Shown one piece after another: positions 10,518 through 23,232 of a DNA stretch of 64,000 nt. Source of the stretch: Sipunculus nudus (taxonomy: Eukaryota > Annelida > Sipuncula > Golfingiida > Sipunculidae); NCBI GenBank assembly GCA_026874595.1, contig CM049320.1:37232214-37296213 (forward strand). Reading direction: 5' to 3'. The translations under genes and the position numbers were made by a program. Each line of letters begins with the position of its first letter. Within the stretch, counting starts at the first letter, position 1. A model generated the notes under the pieces. That model saw only the letters and a program-made list of their open reading frames with translations. It was not told the DNA's origin and did not search any database.

Positions 10518-13500
10518 CTGGCAGTCTGTCAGAATCCGGCTAATGCCGACGAGCAATCTCTATGATTCAGTCGAAATCAATATTTATAAATATATATATA
10601 TCTTGTGCAGCATGTATAACAGAAGAATTCAAGTTATCCTTGGAAATTTTATGGATGAAAAGTTCCAGGTGACTTATGGTGTTTATTCGAGAACGGGTTA
10701 ATTAGACTTAATTAGAGTCAACTTTAACATGATTTCGAAGGGGAGAAGAAATATATCGGTACCATAAAGATATCATTCAAAGTTTAGGACAAAAGTCTGT
10801 CAAATAATTAATTTTTTTTGCCTAATTAATAAAGCGACGACCTATTGTCATTACGTCACCGTTTTAATAATGAGAGGTACATCGGTAGGAATGATATGAA
10901 ATTATATACATTAAAATATGCCTAAAATAAAGAAGTGCAAAACTAACGGTCCATGTTGCCTTAAATCTGCGCCATTTTGATCAATTGCCGGGTTGCCGTG
11001 GTATAGTATGTAAAGAACCGCACAGTAACACCTCATGGCATACGGGTACACTGTCATTTAGAATATACAAGACAGACTGTAAGATCTAGCTCTATTTCTT
11101 ACAACAACTTCGATATGTGGAAAGGATTTCGTTATAACTCAGCAAGTCCTCCTGCATGTATGGCTGCTGCAGTTTATTTCTCCGTATGACTTTCATCATG
11201 ACGCGAGTAGGCTTGCAAGCCAAATATAAATGTTTTCTGAGTCGTTTATTCAGAGAGAATGTCAATCCAAAATATGTTTTACATGAATTGAACTTGTGTT
11301 GACGATGTGAGGTTATGATATCACCTAAATTAGTACCGGTGCCGCAACATTCTTTAGCATATTTTGTCCTAAACATCCTCTTCGACTTTTGTCTCAGACT
11401 TTAAATTAGTGCAAAACCAGTTCTTGTTTATAGGTGTCCATTCGCCTCCCTTATTAAAAAGAATGTATGTGATCTTGCTTCCTCTGTGTATACATTAATG
11501 ATCTAAGGGTAATTTTGGTTGTGAAATGTTCTTATAAGGCCTTTATGAAGGATGTATCAATTTGTTTATCAATAACATTTTTGTAAACACAGCAATGTTG
11601 ACAAACGGGAATTACATGTGGCCTAAGGTGGTAATTTGTATATATGCGGAGGTAGAAAGGTTACTTGTCGCAAAACGCCAATTGCAAAGCTCAGGTTTAT
11701 CTGACTTACTGCCAGATGCCCTTGTTGAACTTATTTTGATTATTTTGGAGGGCCAAAGATATCATAAACCGTTCATTTAGACAAAACAAACATTCTGTGT
11801 GCTTTGATATCCACGTTTTCTGGCATATTTTTATAATAGCTTCAAGGGATTAGCTTTAGTTTATCAAAAGGGTAGATAGGTGATTGGGCAACGTTAAATA
11901 CACACGTCCCAAGTGAAAGCTACATAAGGTGATACACCAAGCCTGAAATTCCGAGTCTTCGCTTGTGGGAAATTTGTGAATGAACGAATCCAGGCGACTA
12001 ATGTTTCTTGTTTGATATCGGCTAACGGGTTAAGTATATGCCCAAGGTGTATAAAAGTTGACTTAAGCATGGTTTCGCAGCAGAGAAAAAAATATGAGTG
12101 CTGTGTAGACATCGTCCAAAGTTACAGAAAAGGGTCTTTATATATATTTATAATATGCAAATGGCAAAGACATGCATAAATAACAATCCTGATATTGCGC
12201 CAGTAGTACTTGAGCCAATGTTGACACAGAGAAGAAAACATGTAACCGAGGGTGGTTGACTGAACATAGAAACGTCCCAAGTTGCTTTTTGTAAGAGCAT
12301 ATGAAGCAATACAATATTTTGTAATTACAAAACTCTGTTTTGTCTGAACTGAAGCCAGGTGTGTTTGCTTGAAGTGTTTCGATAACGAATGTCGGCCAAA
12401 TCTGCGCCCCACATGTTACAAACATGTGGATATAAAAAAACCAACATGTACCCCGTGGGATGGCACTTTTTTGTCTTATAAAAAAAAGGTTTAAGGGATC
12501 AATTTTATTTGGTAGTCGTCCAATATCGGAATGGGCAACTTCTACTTTGTGTTGTTTTACCTCAATTAGGCAACGTATGATTCCTACAACACCAACCAGT
12601 GTTTCAGTGAATTATTTCTCAAGTTCTCGAAATATTAAGTCGAGATGTTATCTGGAGATCTCGACATTAAACTTTTTTCTGCGTCCTAAATCAACCACTC
12701 TACTATAAACCCCAAGAATGTACAAAAATATTTCGTTATAAATAAGCATATCTGCTAATTCCCCTGCTTTTGCTGAATATTTTACCGCATGCAGACACGC
12801 ATATACGTGGACGGTAGCCTTCTTGAAAGCGGCAAAGGAAATGTCATTTTACTATATAGAGATGGAATTTGCACTAATTTTATAGTTCTCAGTCATGTAC
12901 TCTGTTGTTTTAATTCTTACCTCGTACCCTAATCGAAGTTTCATTGAATATAGTGGATGGCTGTAGCTGTGCATTTACCCGGATGACTTTTGTGTGGACT
13001 TGAGCAGGCTAACCGGGATAGTTTTAATCAAAAATAAGTTTTCCATAGAAGAAACTTGGTACTTAAGAAGTAAGTTTATGATGTTGCAATTTGATTTGTC
13101 CCGGGGATCGGTAATAGGTGTCGCTACAATTCAGACAATTGTGTTCAACATTGCCATATCTTTTTTTACAATTTACGGTGGATGCATTAAACTATTGTCA
13201 AGCAACTCCTCCGTGGCCACTTCTCGGGAATGCCGGGTTTGCTCTAACGATGCACGGAACGATGCCAAATGTATCAAAGGCTGTTCATTTTCCATATTTC
13301 CATAAATCCGGAGAGATTTTAAATGATTACAGGAAACTACTCCTGTATACCAGTTTGGCTCTCTCTAGCTCTATTGTAAATAAAACTACATATAAATTAA
13401 ATAGCTCCTCCTCCTACTACTACTACTACATACACACAGACACCTGCACATGTATCTGTCTTATATATAAATACCATAAAAGTACCATCTGATAATATAT

Positions 13501-13674
13501 ATATATATATATGATATGAATGCCTACCACAAGAAATACCTTTCAAGTCTATTCTACTAAAAAATTAACAAATCTCATAGATTCTTTTTTACTACAATTT
13601 CTTAAGTTAGTTGAATCGATTGTATTAAGAGCGATAAACACCACTAATCCTAAGTAATCTATCTAATGCAGGTA
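9502..13674. other. Long stretch with no recognised gene
   Basis: Holds a (TA)n tract at 10484-10516, a C-rich tract near 10165-10190 and a short TA tract at 13497-13513. The segments around 11906 and 12271 share 'cgtcccaagt' and nearby words, hinting at an old, rearranged duplication. Open frames up to about 100 codons exist (for example minus 11092-11376) but I recognise no domain and see no supporting splice structure. Confidence 0.4.
10484..10516. repeat. (TA)n microsatellite
   Basis: Uninterrupted TA dinucleotides following AGACAGATAGA. Confidence 0.9.
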
Positions 13675-14021
13675 TTAGGCCAAAATAAAAAAAAAGGTAT
13701 GGTTCTCAGGCACTTTTTTTTCAGAAATCAATGCGGGCGGGCGGTTTTTTTATTTTTAAATTTTTGGTATGTTTCGTTAAAAATGTCAAATGAAAAGGGA
13801 AAAGCATTAAAATAATAGATTTATTTTGCTAAACAAGTAACAACACTACAAAACAAAGAAAATTGCATGATTTTCTTCTTCTTGAAAGAAATGTCTGAGC
13901 GGTTGCAGCTCGAAATTGGTGAGTTTCTATTGAAAATCAAAATAAAAATTTTTGATGCGGGGGTTTAAAATTGATGCGGGCGGTGCCTGAGAACCATACC
14001 TTTTATTTTTTTTTGGCCTTA
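13675..14021. mobile_element. MITE, PIF/Harbinger-type (341 bp, TTA target duplication)
   Basis: The element (13678-14018) has terminal inverted repeats of about 35 bases, reading GGCCAAAATAAAAAAAAAGG then TATGGTTCTCAGGCAC at the left and its reverse complement at the right with one or two changes. Just inside each end is a second inverted motif, AATGCGGGCGG on the left and its match in the right subterminal part. Both ends are flanked by TTA (13675-13677 and 14019-14021). A 3-bp TTA/TAA duplication with GG-starting TIRs is characteristic of PIF/Harbinger elements. There is no transposase, so this is a non-autonomous copy. The right and left ends are nearly identical, suggesting recent activity. 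Confidence 0.8.
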
Positions 14022-14294
14022 GTTCTATCCTGTATTGTCAGAAAATTGGGCAATCGATTTTACAAGACTAAAAAATCATAGGTGAGTTATGCGACTTAAT
14101 ACGACTTGAGAAAGGCTTGTTATATGCATATGGCATCCCGTATTTTGCCAATCAGTTTGCAATTTTATAGTCGTATTTGTATACCTTCATTTAACGCATG
14201 TATTTGTACCTGAGGAGTGGGCGGCTAGCAAGCCGAACCCACGAAACAGTACTGTAGTACATTACATCATGAAATCAAGCTAACTATACACATA

Positions 14295-14344
<50 letters not shown>

Positions 14345-14990
14345 ACATACATATACAAAACAAAAATATATGCACAATTTAAGAATTTAATTATTCTAAA
14401 TATCCATCAACCGTGAACCAATCCGGCCAGTACTAGCGCCCCGTTCTCGAATTCCTGATCCGCCACTGCAGATGTGCAAGGCATATTATCAACGGAATAC
14501 CCGACCCTGAGTCTAATGCGCTGTATATACACGTGAAACATGTGTACATTGTACTTTGATAACCCTTGTGTCAACCGAGATCAGTTCCCCCGAGATCAGT
14601 TCGCAACATGTATGCCCACACCGCACGTATAGCGGTAGCGACCTCTGCTTCATGGAGAATGGTGGGTCGCATGTCGTTTTGGACAACAGGTGGTCACAAA
14701 TGATGGCGTTATACCCGTTTTCTTGCACAAATCCAGGCGCCTTACTACTAGAGGATCTTGTTCTTTGTTAAAACCCTTGCATGTCGAGGCTTCAAAAAGT
14801 AAAATAACATGGCTGTCGGGGGAAAAACATCCACTTTGGCCTCTCTGACAAATGTGATAAAAATGAAACAACATGACGTTCGGGGATCGAGCTGTAATGT
14901 TTTGAGCAGAAGAAATCTCCACTGTTAGTACTTCAGCCAGACCCCAAAATTTGGATCATCGGTACCATTTTGGTGACAAATTTTCACCAT
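14022..14990. other. Stretch with (TA)n and no recognised gene
   Basis: Contains a (TA)n tract at 14296-14342. At about 14445-14470 the words 'cctgatccgccactgcaga' match the terminus of the poly-G element seen whole at 37.63-37.85 kb, so a truncated end may lie here. A short direct repeat 'CGAGATCAGTTC' occurs at about 14576 and 14591. Confidence 0.4.
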
Positions 14991-14994
14991 GTGT

Positions 14995-15090
14995 GCTTGA
15001 TAGGTATACATGTGTAGGTAATAAAAATGCCTGATAGCAGTATGAAAGTGGTAGCTTTCAGTGAATAAATGGATGTTTTATGTCGAATGA
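14995..15090 (+). repeat. Arm of a dispersed inverted pair (mate at 17345-17430)
   Basis: AAATGCCTGATAGCAGTATG followed by AAAGTGGTAGCTTTC also occurs on the opposite strand at 17345-17430 with one change in the core, together with the flanking TGTGTA...AATAAA words. The two copies face each other across about 2.3 kb. Confidence 0.65.
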
Positions 15091-15134
15091 CGTATATATT
15101 TTTTCATATCAAGGACACCGACTTCAGAGTGTTT

Positions 15135-15410
15135 ATAAGCCCCATACAACTTAATATGCAAAATATATCCAGTCAAATTTGGTCTCAAATGATAGCTTAA
15201 ACAATACGCTACAGTATGACATGATATTTATGACCACTGGGTGTATCCTGCATAAGTTGTTTATTCTTATGGTTACACTTACCCCTAGGAAAAACGACAA
15301 TGATGTGGTTATATACATTAACTTCATACAACTTTATATGCCAAACTTACATCCAGCAAAATTAACTTTCCAGTGATGTATCATTTATGATCAATAGGTG
15401 TATGCACCTA
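15135..15410 (+). repeat. Two diverged tandem units of ~182 bp
   Basis: 'CATACAACTTAATATGC...ATCCAGTCAAA' near 15144 and 'CATACAACTTTATATGCC...ATCCAGCAAAA' near 15326, each followed by 'ATTTATGA(C/T)CA..GGTGTAT'. Together with the preceding segment this looks like a decayed satellite-like repeat. Confidence 0.5.
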
Positions 15411-15439
15411 CAGTTATACTTTCTTATGCCTTCACAAGG

Positions 15440-15650
15440 CAGATACAGGATTTAAGAAAGGAGGGGTCCACGCCATGACTAATGGCAAAACCTATAATAA
15501 AAAGTCATAAAGTCCGGAAAAGAGGAAGGGGGGGGGGGTGTTCCAGGACACAAATCTTAGTATGAATCCCTTAGGAAAAAATTGTTGCGACTGGAAAAGG
15601 GGGTCCGGAGCTCCTGGACACCCCCCCCCCCCTTCTGCCTCACCCTTAAG
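15440..15650. mobile_element. Poly-G/poly-C foldback element, copy 1
   Basis: It starts with 'ggcagatacaggatttaagaaaggag' and contains a long G run (about 15530), then CTGGAAAAGGGGGTCCGG and a long C run (about 15620). The copy at 37.63-37.85 kb shares the plan 'gcggatccaggattt..g(n)..gtcc..ccggaccccctgga'. Similar short elements starting GGGGCGGATCCAGG are common in marine invertebrate genomes. It is non-coding; the transposon class is not established. Confidence 0.5.
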
Positions 15651-15659
15651 AAAAATACT

Positions 15660-17280
15660 CCATATATAGAATACGTCAATACATATAACATTTTGTCGGT
15701 AACCGAATACAGCAGGAATGAGAATAGGTATCTCCATTTTGTGATCTTACAGTTACAATTGTATCCTACTAAGCAAGAAGTAATATTCCCTGAAGGGCAG
15801 AACCATGAAACCCATTGATATTAAAATTGTTCGGCCAGTACAACAGTCAGTGATTAACATGATCTCCCTCTAACCTGGGGAATGACAGGGACACAAATTG
15901 CTTTGACCATTCAGTGAAAATTGCATTTTAAAGATTAAAACAAAAGAATCTTAAAGGCACCCTATGGTACAAGTACGTAGCCCAAGGCGAACCATGTATG
16001 TCTTCCAGTCACACTATACTGCCAGGGTTTTGTATGAGTCATAATCCTGAGTCAAAGAAGGTTAAAATTACATTAGATTTGTTCAACAACTTATTTATTA
16101 ATTTGGGCTTATCACCAGCATTTACTAGACTCTGTATTTACATAAAACCGGAACAGGACGAGTCATTGCACTTACTGGCAATATAGCAAACTGGTATATA
16201 TTAATGTTAAAACTCTGTTTGCCCCACGGTTCAAATAAACATCTAGTTTCCGTTTCAGAATGTGGTAATTATTTAGAAATCACTTTCCTGTCAGAAATTT
16301 CAACAGTATAAACATAGGCAACTCAGAATGAATAACTTACAGCTCTGCTTCACAGTCAGTCCTGACACAAAGACAAACTGCCATATCTATCATTTATTTA
16401 TTGTGCAACCCATTGAAGCAAAATGTTCTAGGTACATTTACTGCTCTTGTCTTGATTTTATATGTTAATTTTGTAGGAAATATGTGTATGGAAATATTTC
16501 AGCAGACAAAATAGGCTCTTTTAAATTCTGTGAAAGAAAGCGAATTTGGCCAGAAGTGCAGATATGTTGGCCTAGTTTGTACGATATCATAAGTGACATA
16601 GGCACCAATATAACAAAAACTAACAAATAAAGATATACTGCTTAAAATGACTTGTCACCCTTTTCTTTTTTTTCAACCGAAGAAATAAAAAAACATATAT
16701 TCAAACAACTAGCCAAATACCTGTGCCTGCATGCATGTCATATGTGACATTCGGCTTGCGACATCTGAGTTTTAGTCTATATATCGGCCCCCATTAGCAG
16801 CAACGTGGAATAATTGGGATGGTTAACCAATCAGGGTTCGATTACTGCGTGGGTATGCGACAGAAAAGTACTCAAAAACATCAACCAGGCATTAAATGCT
16901 TCTGCGGACAGTTGGAGGCAACCGGACATGTATGGGCTAACTTCTAGAACGGAATAACACCTTTCTGTGACCACGCCCAAATCCTCAAATTGTTGTGTGG
17001 TGCCAGACATGTTTTTTTTCAGCTAAAAGACTTCAGACTTTATTAATGACTTCATTCAAACCAAACTGGTCACGGTTGGTCTTATCAGAAATACATCTTG
17101 TGTTTTTTTAAAAAAATGGCTAAAATTATACAAATTGCTATGATACAGGGTTAGGAAAAGTAGTCATATCTTTTGAATTTGGAAAGCTATATACATGAAT
17201 AACACATTAGATGAAAGGTATAAATGTCTACCATCAACTGACATCTAACTTCTTTTAAAACAGGCATTATAAAAATTGTT
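15660..17280. other. AT-rich stretch, no gene recognised
   Basis: At 16830-16850 a lone B-box-like GGGTTCGATTAC occurs without a convincing A-box or cloverleaf. Nothing else is supportable. Confidence 0.4.
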
Positions 17281-17288
17281 ATAACTAT

Positions 17289-17311
17289 AATATATATATA
17301 TATATATATAA
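17289..17311. repeat. Short (TA)n tract
   Basis: About eleven TA dinucleotides. Confidence 0.85.
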
Positions 17312-17344
17312 AAGTATATAACGCAAAATTGCAATTTCGGGGCA

Positions 17345-17430
17345 AGTACATTTCAAACGGGCTGATATTTTACAGAAAGCTATCACTTTCATACTGCTAT
17401 CAGGCATTTTATTGTTTGTACACACATACA
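17345..17430 (-). repeat. Second arm of the inverted dispersed pair
   Basis: Reverse complement of 14995-15090 over the core 'AAATGCCTGATAGCAG...GCTTTC'. The pair could form a very long-range hairpin or mark two insertions in opposite orientation. Confidence 0.65.
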
Positions 17431-17505
17431 CCTTTCAAAAAAAATTGATAGCAATTGTCACCTGTTTGGTACCGCTGAACCCTCTGGCTGATGTACTATG
17501 TTTAT

Positions 17506-17760
17506 TACCTCGCCAATCGGCGGGGTTTATGTTTTTGGTTCGTCTGTCCTTGTATTTGTCTGTCAGCAACATTACTCAAGAAGTTATTCACAGATTATAT
17601 ATAAATTTCTGGATAGCTCGGCAATGATACACGGAACAATTACTTAAATTTTGGAGGTGATCCGGAACCAGGAATTTATGCTTGAAAAATGCTACATTTC
17701 TGACAATGTCTTATGGGGGTAATTAGCCGCCTTGGTGGAATTTTGTCTCCGATATATTCA
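17506..17760 (+). mobile_element. Hairpin + GTCTGTCC-type dispersed element (family B)
   Basis: It starts with a short stem, TACCTCGCC aatc GGCGGGGT, immediately followed by a pyrimidine-rich tract built from GTCTGTCC/TTGTCTGTC words, then a body with TTGGAGGTGATCCGGAAC and GCCGCCTTGGTGGAATTTTG. I recall closely similar repeats from many aquatic invertebrate genomes. The layout hairpin, microsatellite-like GTCC tract, body is the same as in family A (19561, 50599, 43076) and family C (29637-29868). It has no coding capacity. Confidence 0.5.
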
Positions 17761-17966
17761 TTAGTGCCCTATCGTTCTTCTATGCCCATTCGTTCGGACA
17801 GCCAAGCAAACAAGTTTATCGCGTTTTTATAACAGTTTCTGTCATGTTGATTTGCAAGAAGTCACCTGAAATGTAGCATGTTCTTTTGTTTCTTTTCGGA
17901 CCTACAGATATCCGGTCATTTTGTTTCTTGGGTCGGTCAGGGTTATGTTATTTTCTTACTTTTATG

Positions 17967-18900
17967 TTAGCTGTTAAACAATCAAGCGGTGTTAATCTTC
18001 TTTACTGCCGTAAGGCGGCGCATCGATCAGCGGCCAAGTAAACAAAGAGCACGTGGAAACCGTTTGTTGGACTAGCTGTTAATTGGCTGTCATGACGCTC
18101 AGCTTTCAAACGCTCAGATAACTTAATCCTTATCAGCTCAGAATTCTTCATCTAAAAAGGAAAAGAACAGATCAAATATTATTAATTATGGCTGACTACT
18201 CTTGAAATAAAACTTGCTAACCATGCATAATGCTAGGTCCCTGGACCTTTGTTCTGAAAGGTACATGCAACACGCGTGCACGTCAGTTATTAATTTGCCA
18301 GGTTCTCCTTATGTTAAAAACCACTGAAAGACAGATGCATCACACGTTATTGCAATCAAGCTGAGTTTCATTATATTCTCATTCCGATGACGCTCTCTGT
18401 GCTCACTATCTGTTTATTCAGCTGCCGTATCTGTGGGGTCACTTGGTGCACACACGAGTTGAAAAATATAAAACATAACAGGCCGAACAACAGCAACATA
18501 GAGACGACCAAGCTTGTCTGCCAAGTTAGCGAACAGGATATAATACTGTGGGTATACATAAACACAGCTAGGGACTGTCTGCACTACTTCAACTTCATGT
18601 TGTGTAAATCCGTTTGTAAACAGAAGTTATTATTAGCTGTAACATTTTTGTTTCTGCCAGCGTGCTACTGTATTCCAGACAAGCATTTAATAACTTTTGA
18701 TTAATAAAAAAACAAATGTACCTAGAAATTAAAGTGGCTGTTTCCTCACTATCGTTAAAAATATGTTCGCATTTTTTTTTGGGGGGGGGCTTTTTCATAT
18801 TTTCATATACATCCTTTTCACTGTTTTCTGTGACTAACTGGACTATGAAAAAATTAACGAATGTACCAGTTATATAAGCCGGATACACCGTATATACATG
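17967..18900 (+). repeat. Dispersed repeat R1, long copy
   Basis: Collinear with 36031-36573. Shared blocks include TTAGCTGT.A.ACAATC, GGCGGCGCATCGATCAG, AAACAAAGAGCACGTGG, TGACGCTCAGCTTT, TAACCATGCATA and TTATTGCAATYAAGCTGA. The final shared block, CCGGATACACSGTA, lies about 450 bases further on here than in the other copy. So either this copy has an insertion at about 18410-18840 or the other has a deletion. There is no clear TIR, LTR or coding frame; the family is unrecognised. Confidence 0.65.
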
Positions 18901-19560
18901 CGAACGAATGTACACTTGGCTCAGGCCACTGACAAACAGCGTCTGTGGGCAAACTGGTCTGTATTTGCATAGTTCTTACGGATGTGGTAGGAAACCGCCG
19001 GCGTCAGCATCCTCTCCACACAGTGACAAGGACCATAGTTACCATTTTAAAACAACTCTCAAGGCTCTATGGTTCGTTTCGGTGTGTTATTGAAAATCAT
19101 ATTATATTCCCTTGAAGTGATTCTCAGGAGCTATTCAAGGTCGGTCCTCACTCGGCTATTTATTTGTTATGGGTGACTCGCAAAGCATTTCATCAAAATT
19201 GATCCATTCAAACCATTCAGTGTGTTGGCAGTACTGTAATTACCAAAAAGAAACAAATATGAGGGGAGAAGATTTTTTATGGACCTTGAACAAGAATATA
19301 ATGATGTATAGAATATAAGATGAATGAAGCGTAATATTAAGACAGGAACAGCAGATATTATCAGCCATATTGAGGTCTTGATCCCTTAGGGTAACATGTG
19401 CGAGCACGCTACGTCCATCAATTTCTTTGTATATCAGCCAATCACACCACTCTCGGATCAAGCATAGGCTTTCTTTGTTCATATTTGAGAGGAGTCTCCT
19501 GATTAAATAATGTTCAGCCTTCAGAATTGATCTAGCCTTACACGTGAAGTAAGTTGCGAT
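18901..19560. other. Stretch with no recognised gene
   Basis: A poly-T/poly-G patch lies just upstream (18770-18790). No domain, splice-bounded exon or repeat could be supported here. Confidence 0.4.
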
Positions 19561-20600
19561 TTAGCTCATCTGACTGAAAGTTATCTGAGTTGTAGCGATT
19601 AAGCTTTGTTTTGTTCTTCATCCGTCCGTCTGCCCGTTAACAGGGCACAATTCGTAAACAATGGACATGGAATCTTACAACTTCACATCCAGAGAGGATC
19701 TTGAAAAAAATCTCCTTAGTCACCAGAACTTAGGTTACTGCGACATATATTCTCTGAATTATGGGGCCTGTTTGTGCACCTCAGAATAATTAAAAATTGA
19801 CACAAAAGCTCAAGTGTCTGAATAACTAATCCGTTGATTGCTTTGCATATTGATCATGGGTACTTGTATCAGCCCCTAATTATTGCTGGCGCCACCTTAA
19901 GGTACAAAACGTGATCGTTAGACGCATAAACTTCAAACTGTACATTCAGAGAGTTCCTTAGCATATCTCTTTGGAAACTTAATTAGGTCTTGATGACCTA
20001 TATATTCTGCAAATTACGGACCGAAAACATAATTCTGAGCACTGAGAGAGTCAGACTTGGCACAAATTATTTCTATTTGGTTTAGAAACTTTTAACATGC
20101 ATGTATGATATTCAGGGAGGTCCTGGGTAAATATTCGGGAAAACCTGGAATTAGGCCATGGTTATTCCGCAAACTGTGGGCCGAAAACACGATTTAGAGC
20201 ACCGTGAAAATCAGATAGGCACAAACTGTATTCGCTAGCCTAGAATCTTCTAATGTAACAAAAATGGAAGTTTTGGGCAAATCTCAACGGAAACGTGAAA
20301 TAGGGTCATGTTGACCCATATATTGGGAGCTACTTTCCAAAAACATGATATTATGCACAGAAACAGTCATGCAGAACAAAATATTACTGTTGGATCTAGG
20401 ATCTTCTGTATTGACATCCGAGGAAGTCCTTGAAAAAGCTCAAAGGAAACATGCAAATAGGTCACTGCGACATAAAATCTCTCAGTTATGGTACCCGATG
20501 TTACACCCAAGAATAAATAAACAAGACGACCAGAGGTCACGCGTTTGCCGGAGACACTCCGACCCAGATTGGAGTACAGTAAATCAGAACATCACATAAA
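19561..20600 (+). repeat. Family A hairpin element with ~160-bp core units
   Basis: The left end is an imperfect hairpin, TTAGCTCATCTGACTG...TTATCTGAGTT, followed by GTAGCGATTAAGC, a (C)CGTCCGTCTG tract and TTAACAGGGCACAATTCGTAA. Then about four or five diverged units of roughly 158-160 bases follow. In each, a 'tagaatcttct..(t)gacat' segment precedes 'GGAAAC.TG.AATAGG', 'CATATATT' and a 'CCGAAAACA.GAT' segment (for example near 19930, 20090, 20250 and 20400). Mollusc 'pearl'/HINE elements are described as having about 160-bp tandem cores next to a tetranucleotide tract; this matches in plan. The name is inference. Confidence 0.6.
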
Positions 20601-20759
20601 GAAGACAAAGAGGAAAGAAATTAGCCATAGTTTGATTAGCCATACAGATTGGACCAATATTGACAAAGTTAGTATGGAAATAAAAAAAAATCGCGTTTTC
20701 ATGACTTTGACCTTGAACTTAGATCTATTTAAAAATTAAACATTAAGCTACAAGAAATC

Positions 20760-22380
20760 GTTCGAATATGCTATAGGTGAAAGTTGCAAAGTGGTTCCTA
20801 TTAGACTGTGGCCTGTAGAATGCTATTTAATTAGAGGCAAGAGCAAGCAAGAAGGTAACATTTAGGACAACTGACAGACATATTGACAAAGTGACACAAA
20901 GCTGAGACCAGTTAACTATACTGAGTTATGTAGAGGTCAAAGGTAAAAAAAAATGAACTAAAGTTTGTAAAGATAGGACCAGCATTGACAAATTAATGAG
21001 GAAAATTACATTTTGTTGTGTTTTGAAGTGACCAACATACTGACAAAGTGACACAAGTTTGAGACCTGATGACTTGATCAAGTTATGAAGAAAACCCAGA
21101 GGAAGTTATAAGCTTAATTTTATGTAATTAAGGTTTAAAGCTCCGGAGAAATGACTAAAAATATTGTTTCAAGTGCAGCGCCCCCTAGGTGTTATTTTCC
21201 GAAAATGAAAAATCACCTTCGAGATATAAGTGTATGACATAAGTATGACATAAGTTTCAAAAGGATTCCTGCAAAACTGTGGCCTGTGGAATGCTATTTG
21301 TAGGACACAAGAACAGCAATAAAGTGAAATTAAGACAACATCAGACATACCGACAAAGTGGCAGAAAGTTGAGAAAAGAAGGCTAGACTTTGTTAAGTAG
21401 AAGACAGAGAGGAAGAAATTAAACTATAGTTTAGGCAATTCAGGTTTATAAATTCGGAGTTATCATAAAAAAAATGATACGGGGATGAAGTTTGAGTGCA
21501 GCGCCTCCCAGTGGCCATATCCCTAAAATGAAAAATCGATTTTGAGATGGTAGTGTAAAGCATGAGATTCACTAGTTTCAAAAGGATTTTCTGCAAAACT
21601 GTGGCCTGTAGAATGCTATATATGACACAAGAACTAGCAAGAAGGCGAAATTTAGGACAACTGACAGACAAACTGACATAGTGACACAAGACTCAGACCA
21701 GATGACTTTATAAGCTTATGGAGAAGACTCAAAGGATGAAATTAAGCTATCGTTTTTGTAATTCAGGTTTATAGTTTCGGGATATTGTCAAAAAAGAGAC
21801 GGCGATGAAGTTCGAGTGCAGCGCCCCCTAGTGGCAATATCCCGAAAATGAAAAAAAAATCAATTTTATGATGTAAGTGTAAAGCATAAGATTCGCCAGT
21901 TTCAAAAGGATTCCTGCAAAACTATGGCCTGTAGAATGCTATATGTAAGACGCAAGAACTAGCAAGAAAGTGAAATCGAGAACAGCTGACAGACTGATAG
22001 ACATACTGACAAAGTGACACAAAGCTGAGACCAGAAGTCTTAACCGATTTATGGAGAAGACTCAGGGAAAGAAAAAAAAAGCTATAGTTTTTGTAATTCA
22101 GGTTTATAGTTTTGGAGATATTGTCAAAATATGATATGTTGACGAAGTTCGTGTGCAGAGTCCCTTAGCGGACATATCTCGAAAATGAAAAAATCAATTT
22201 TGAGATATTAGTGTAAGACATAATATTCACCAGTTTCAAAAGGATTCTTGCAAAACGTTGCCCTGTTGAATGCTCTATTTAAGACACAGGCACTAGCAAG
22301 AAGGCGAAATTGAGGTCAACTGACAGACAGACATACTGACAAAGTGACACAAAGTTGAGAAAAGATGACAAGACCAACAC
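20760..22380 (+). repeat. Tandem array of ~325-bp units, about five copies
   Basis: The landmark GGCCTGT(A/G)GAATGCTAT recurs near 20810, 21281, 21603, 21926 and 22259, giving spacings of about 471, 322, 323 and 333 bases. Each unit also carries ACTGACAAAGTGACACAAAG, a GTAATTCAGGTTTATAG block, AGTGCAGCGCCCCCTAG and CCGAAAATGAAAAATC. The first interval is longer and more diverged. It directly follows the 160-bp array but shares no obvious unit sequence with it. No coding frame is conserved between units. Confidence 0.8.
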
Positions 22381-23029
22381 ATGGATCCGCATCAAGATCA
22401 GATTAACCATGAAAATTAATCAGCTGTTGTTTGTCCAACGGTATATTGTTCTACAACATGTCATTGATAAATTCATTAATAAAAATGCATATAAAGACAG
22501 CGAGGCATCATGAGGTAGTTTGTGCAATGTACATATGGCGGACCACTTGCTGATTCCAGGCAACCTGTATCGTATACTGTATGGCTCCGCTTTCCCTGGT
22601 TTTAACCAGTGACTAAATATTTGCTTCATGTATACATAACATATGAAAATGGCCCTGTTATAACTCCATTTAATATGATTTTGCTACTGCGTTATCCAAT
22701 TGTTCGATTATTACATCACCAACATCACTATCCGCTCGCTGAGTGAAGGTATATAAACTTACGGTTAGTTTGTCATAAGTATATCTAAAGTGTCCTAGGG
22801 AATTCTAAGGAGTATTTTTATGTTTTGATCATGATCCAAGAAATAATTTATAAAATTTTTAGTCGGATGTCAATTTTTTTACAGATTTCGTGTAAACAAC
22901 AGACAAAAAGGAGAACTTTGACTGGATTAAGTGGCAGATCCTCACAAACACAACCTAAAGTTTAAGGAAATGTTACCTAGTCCACCATTCACAGTGAAAT
23001 GAAGTACACATTAAGAAGCACAGAAACAA
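22381..23029. other. AT-rich stretch, no gene recognised
   Basis: No supported feature. Short frames on both strands look like chance. Confidence 0.4.
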
Positions 23030-23063
23030 TAATAATAAAAATAATAATAATAACGATAATGAT

Positions 23064-23096
<33 letters not shown>
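23030..23096. repeat. (AAT)n microsatellite
   Basis: AATAAT trinucleotides with an interrupted centre (AACGATAATGATGTAAT). Confidence 0.9.
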
Positions 23097-23230
23097 TTGA
23101 TCGTATAACCTCAGCTTTGTGCGTGCAATAGCATATCATTAGGGAGCGATTATACCTTCTGTGGAGTAACTATTTTAATCAGTCATTTTTTACCAAATAA
23201 CTCCAGACAAAAACTAAAGTATTGTATACC

Positions 23231-23232
<2 letters not shown>

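Noticed and set aside
13118-13492. Plus frame containing PPWPLLGNAGF, like a cytochrome P450 N-terminus
   Set aside because: Only about ten residues resemble the P450 proline-rich hinge; there is no membrane anchor in the right place, no further P450 motif and the tail is a simple repeat.
19561-22380. CRISPR-like regularly spaced repeats
   Set aside because: Units are 160-325 bases and diverged end to end, with no short identical repeats and unique spacers; the genome is eukaryotic.
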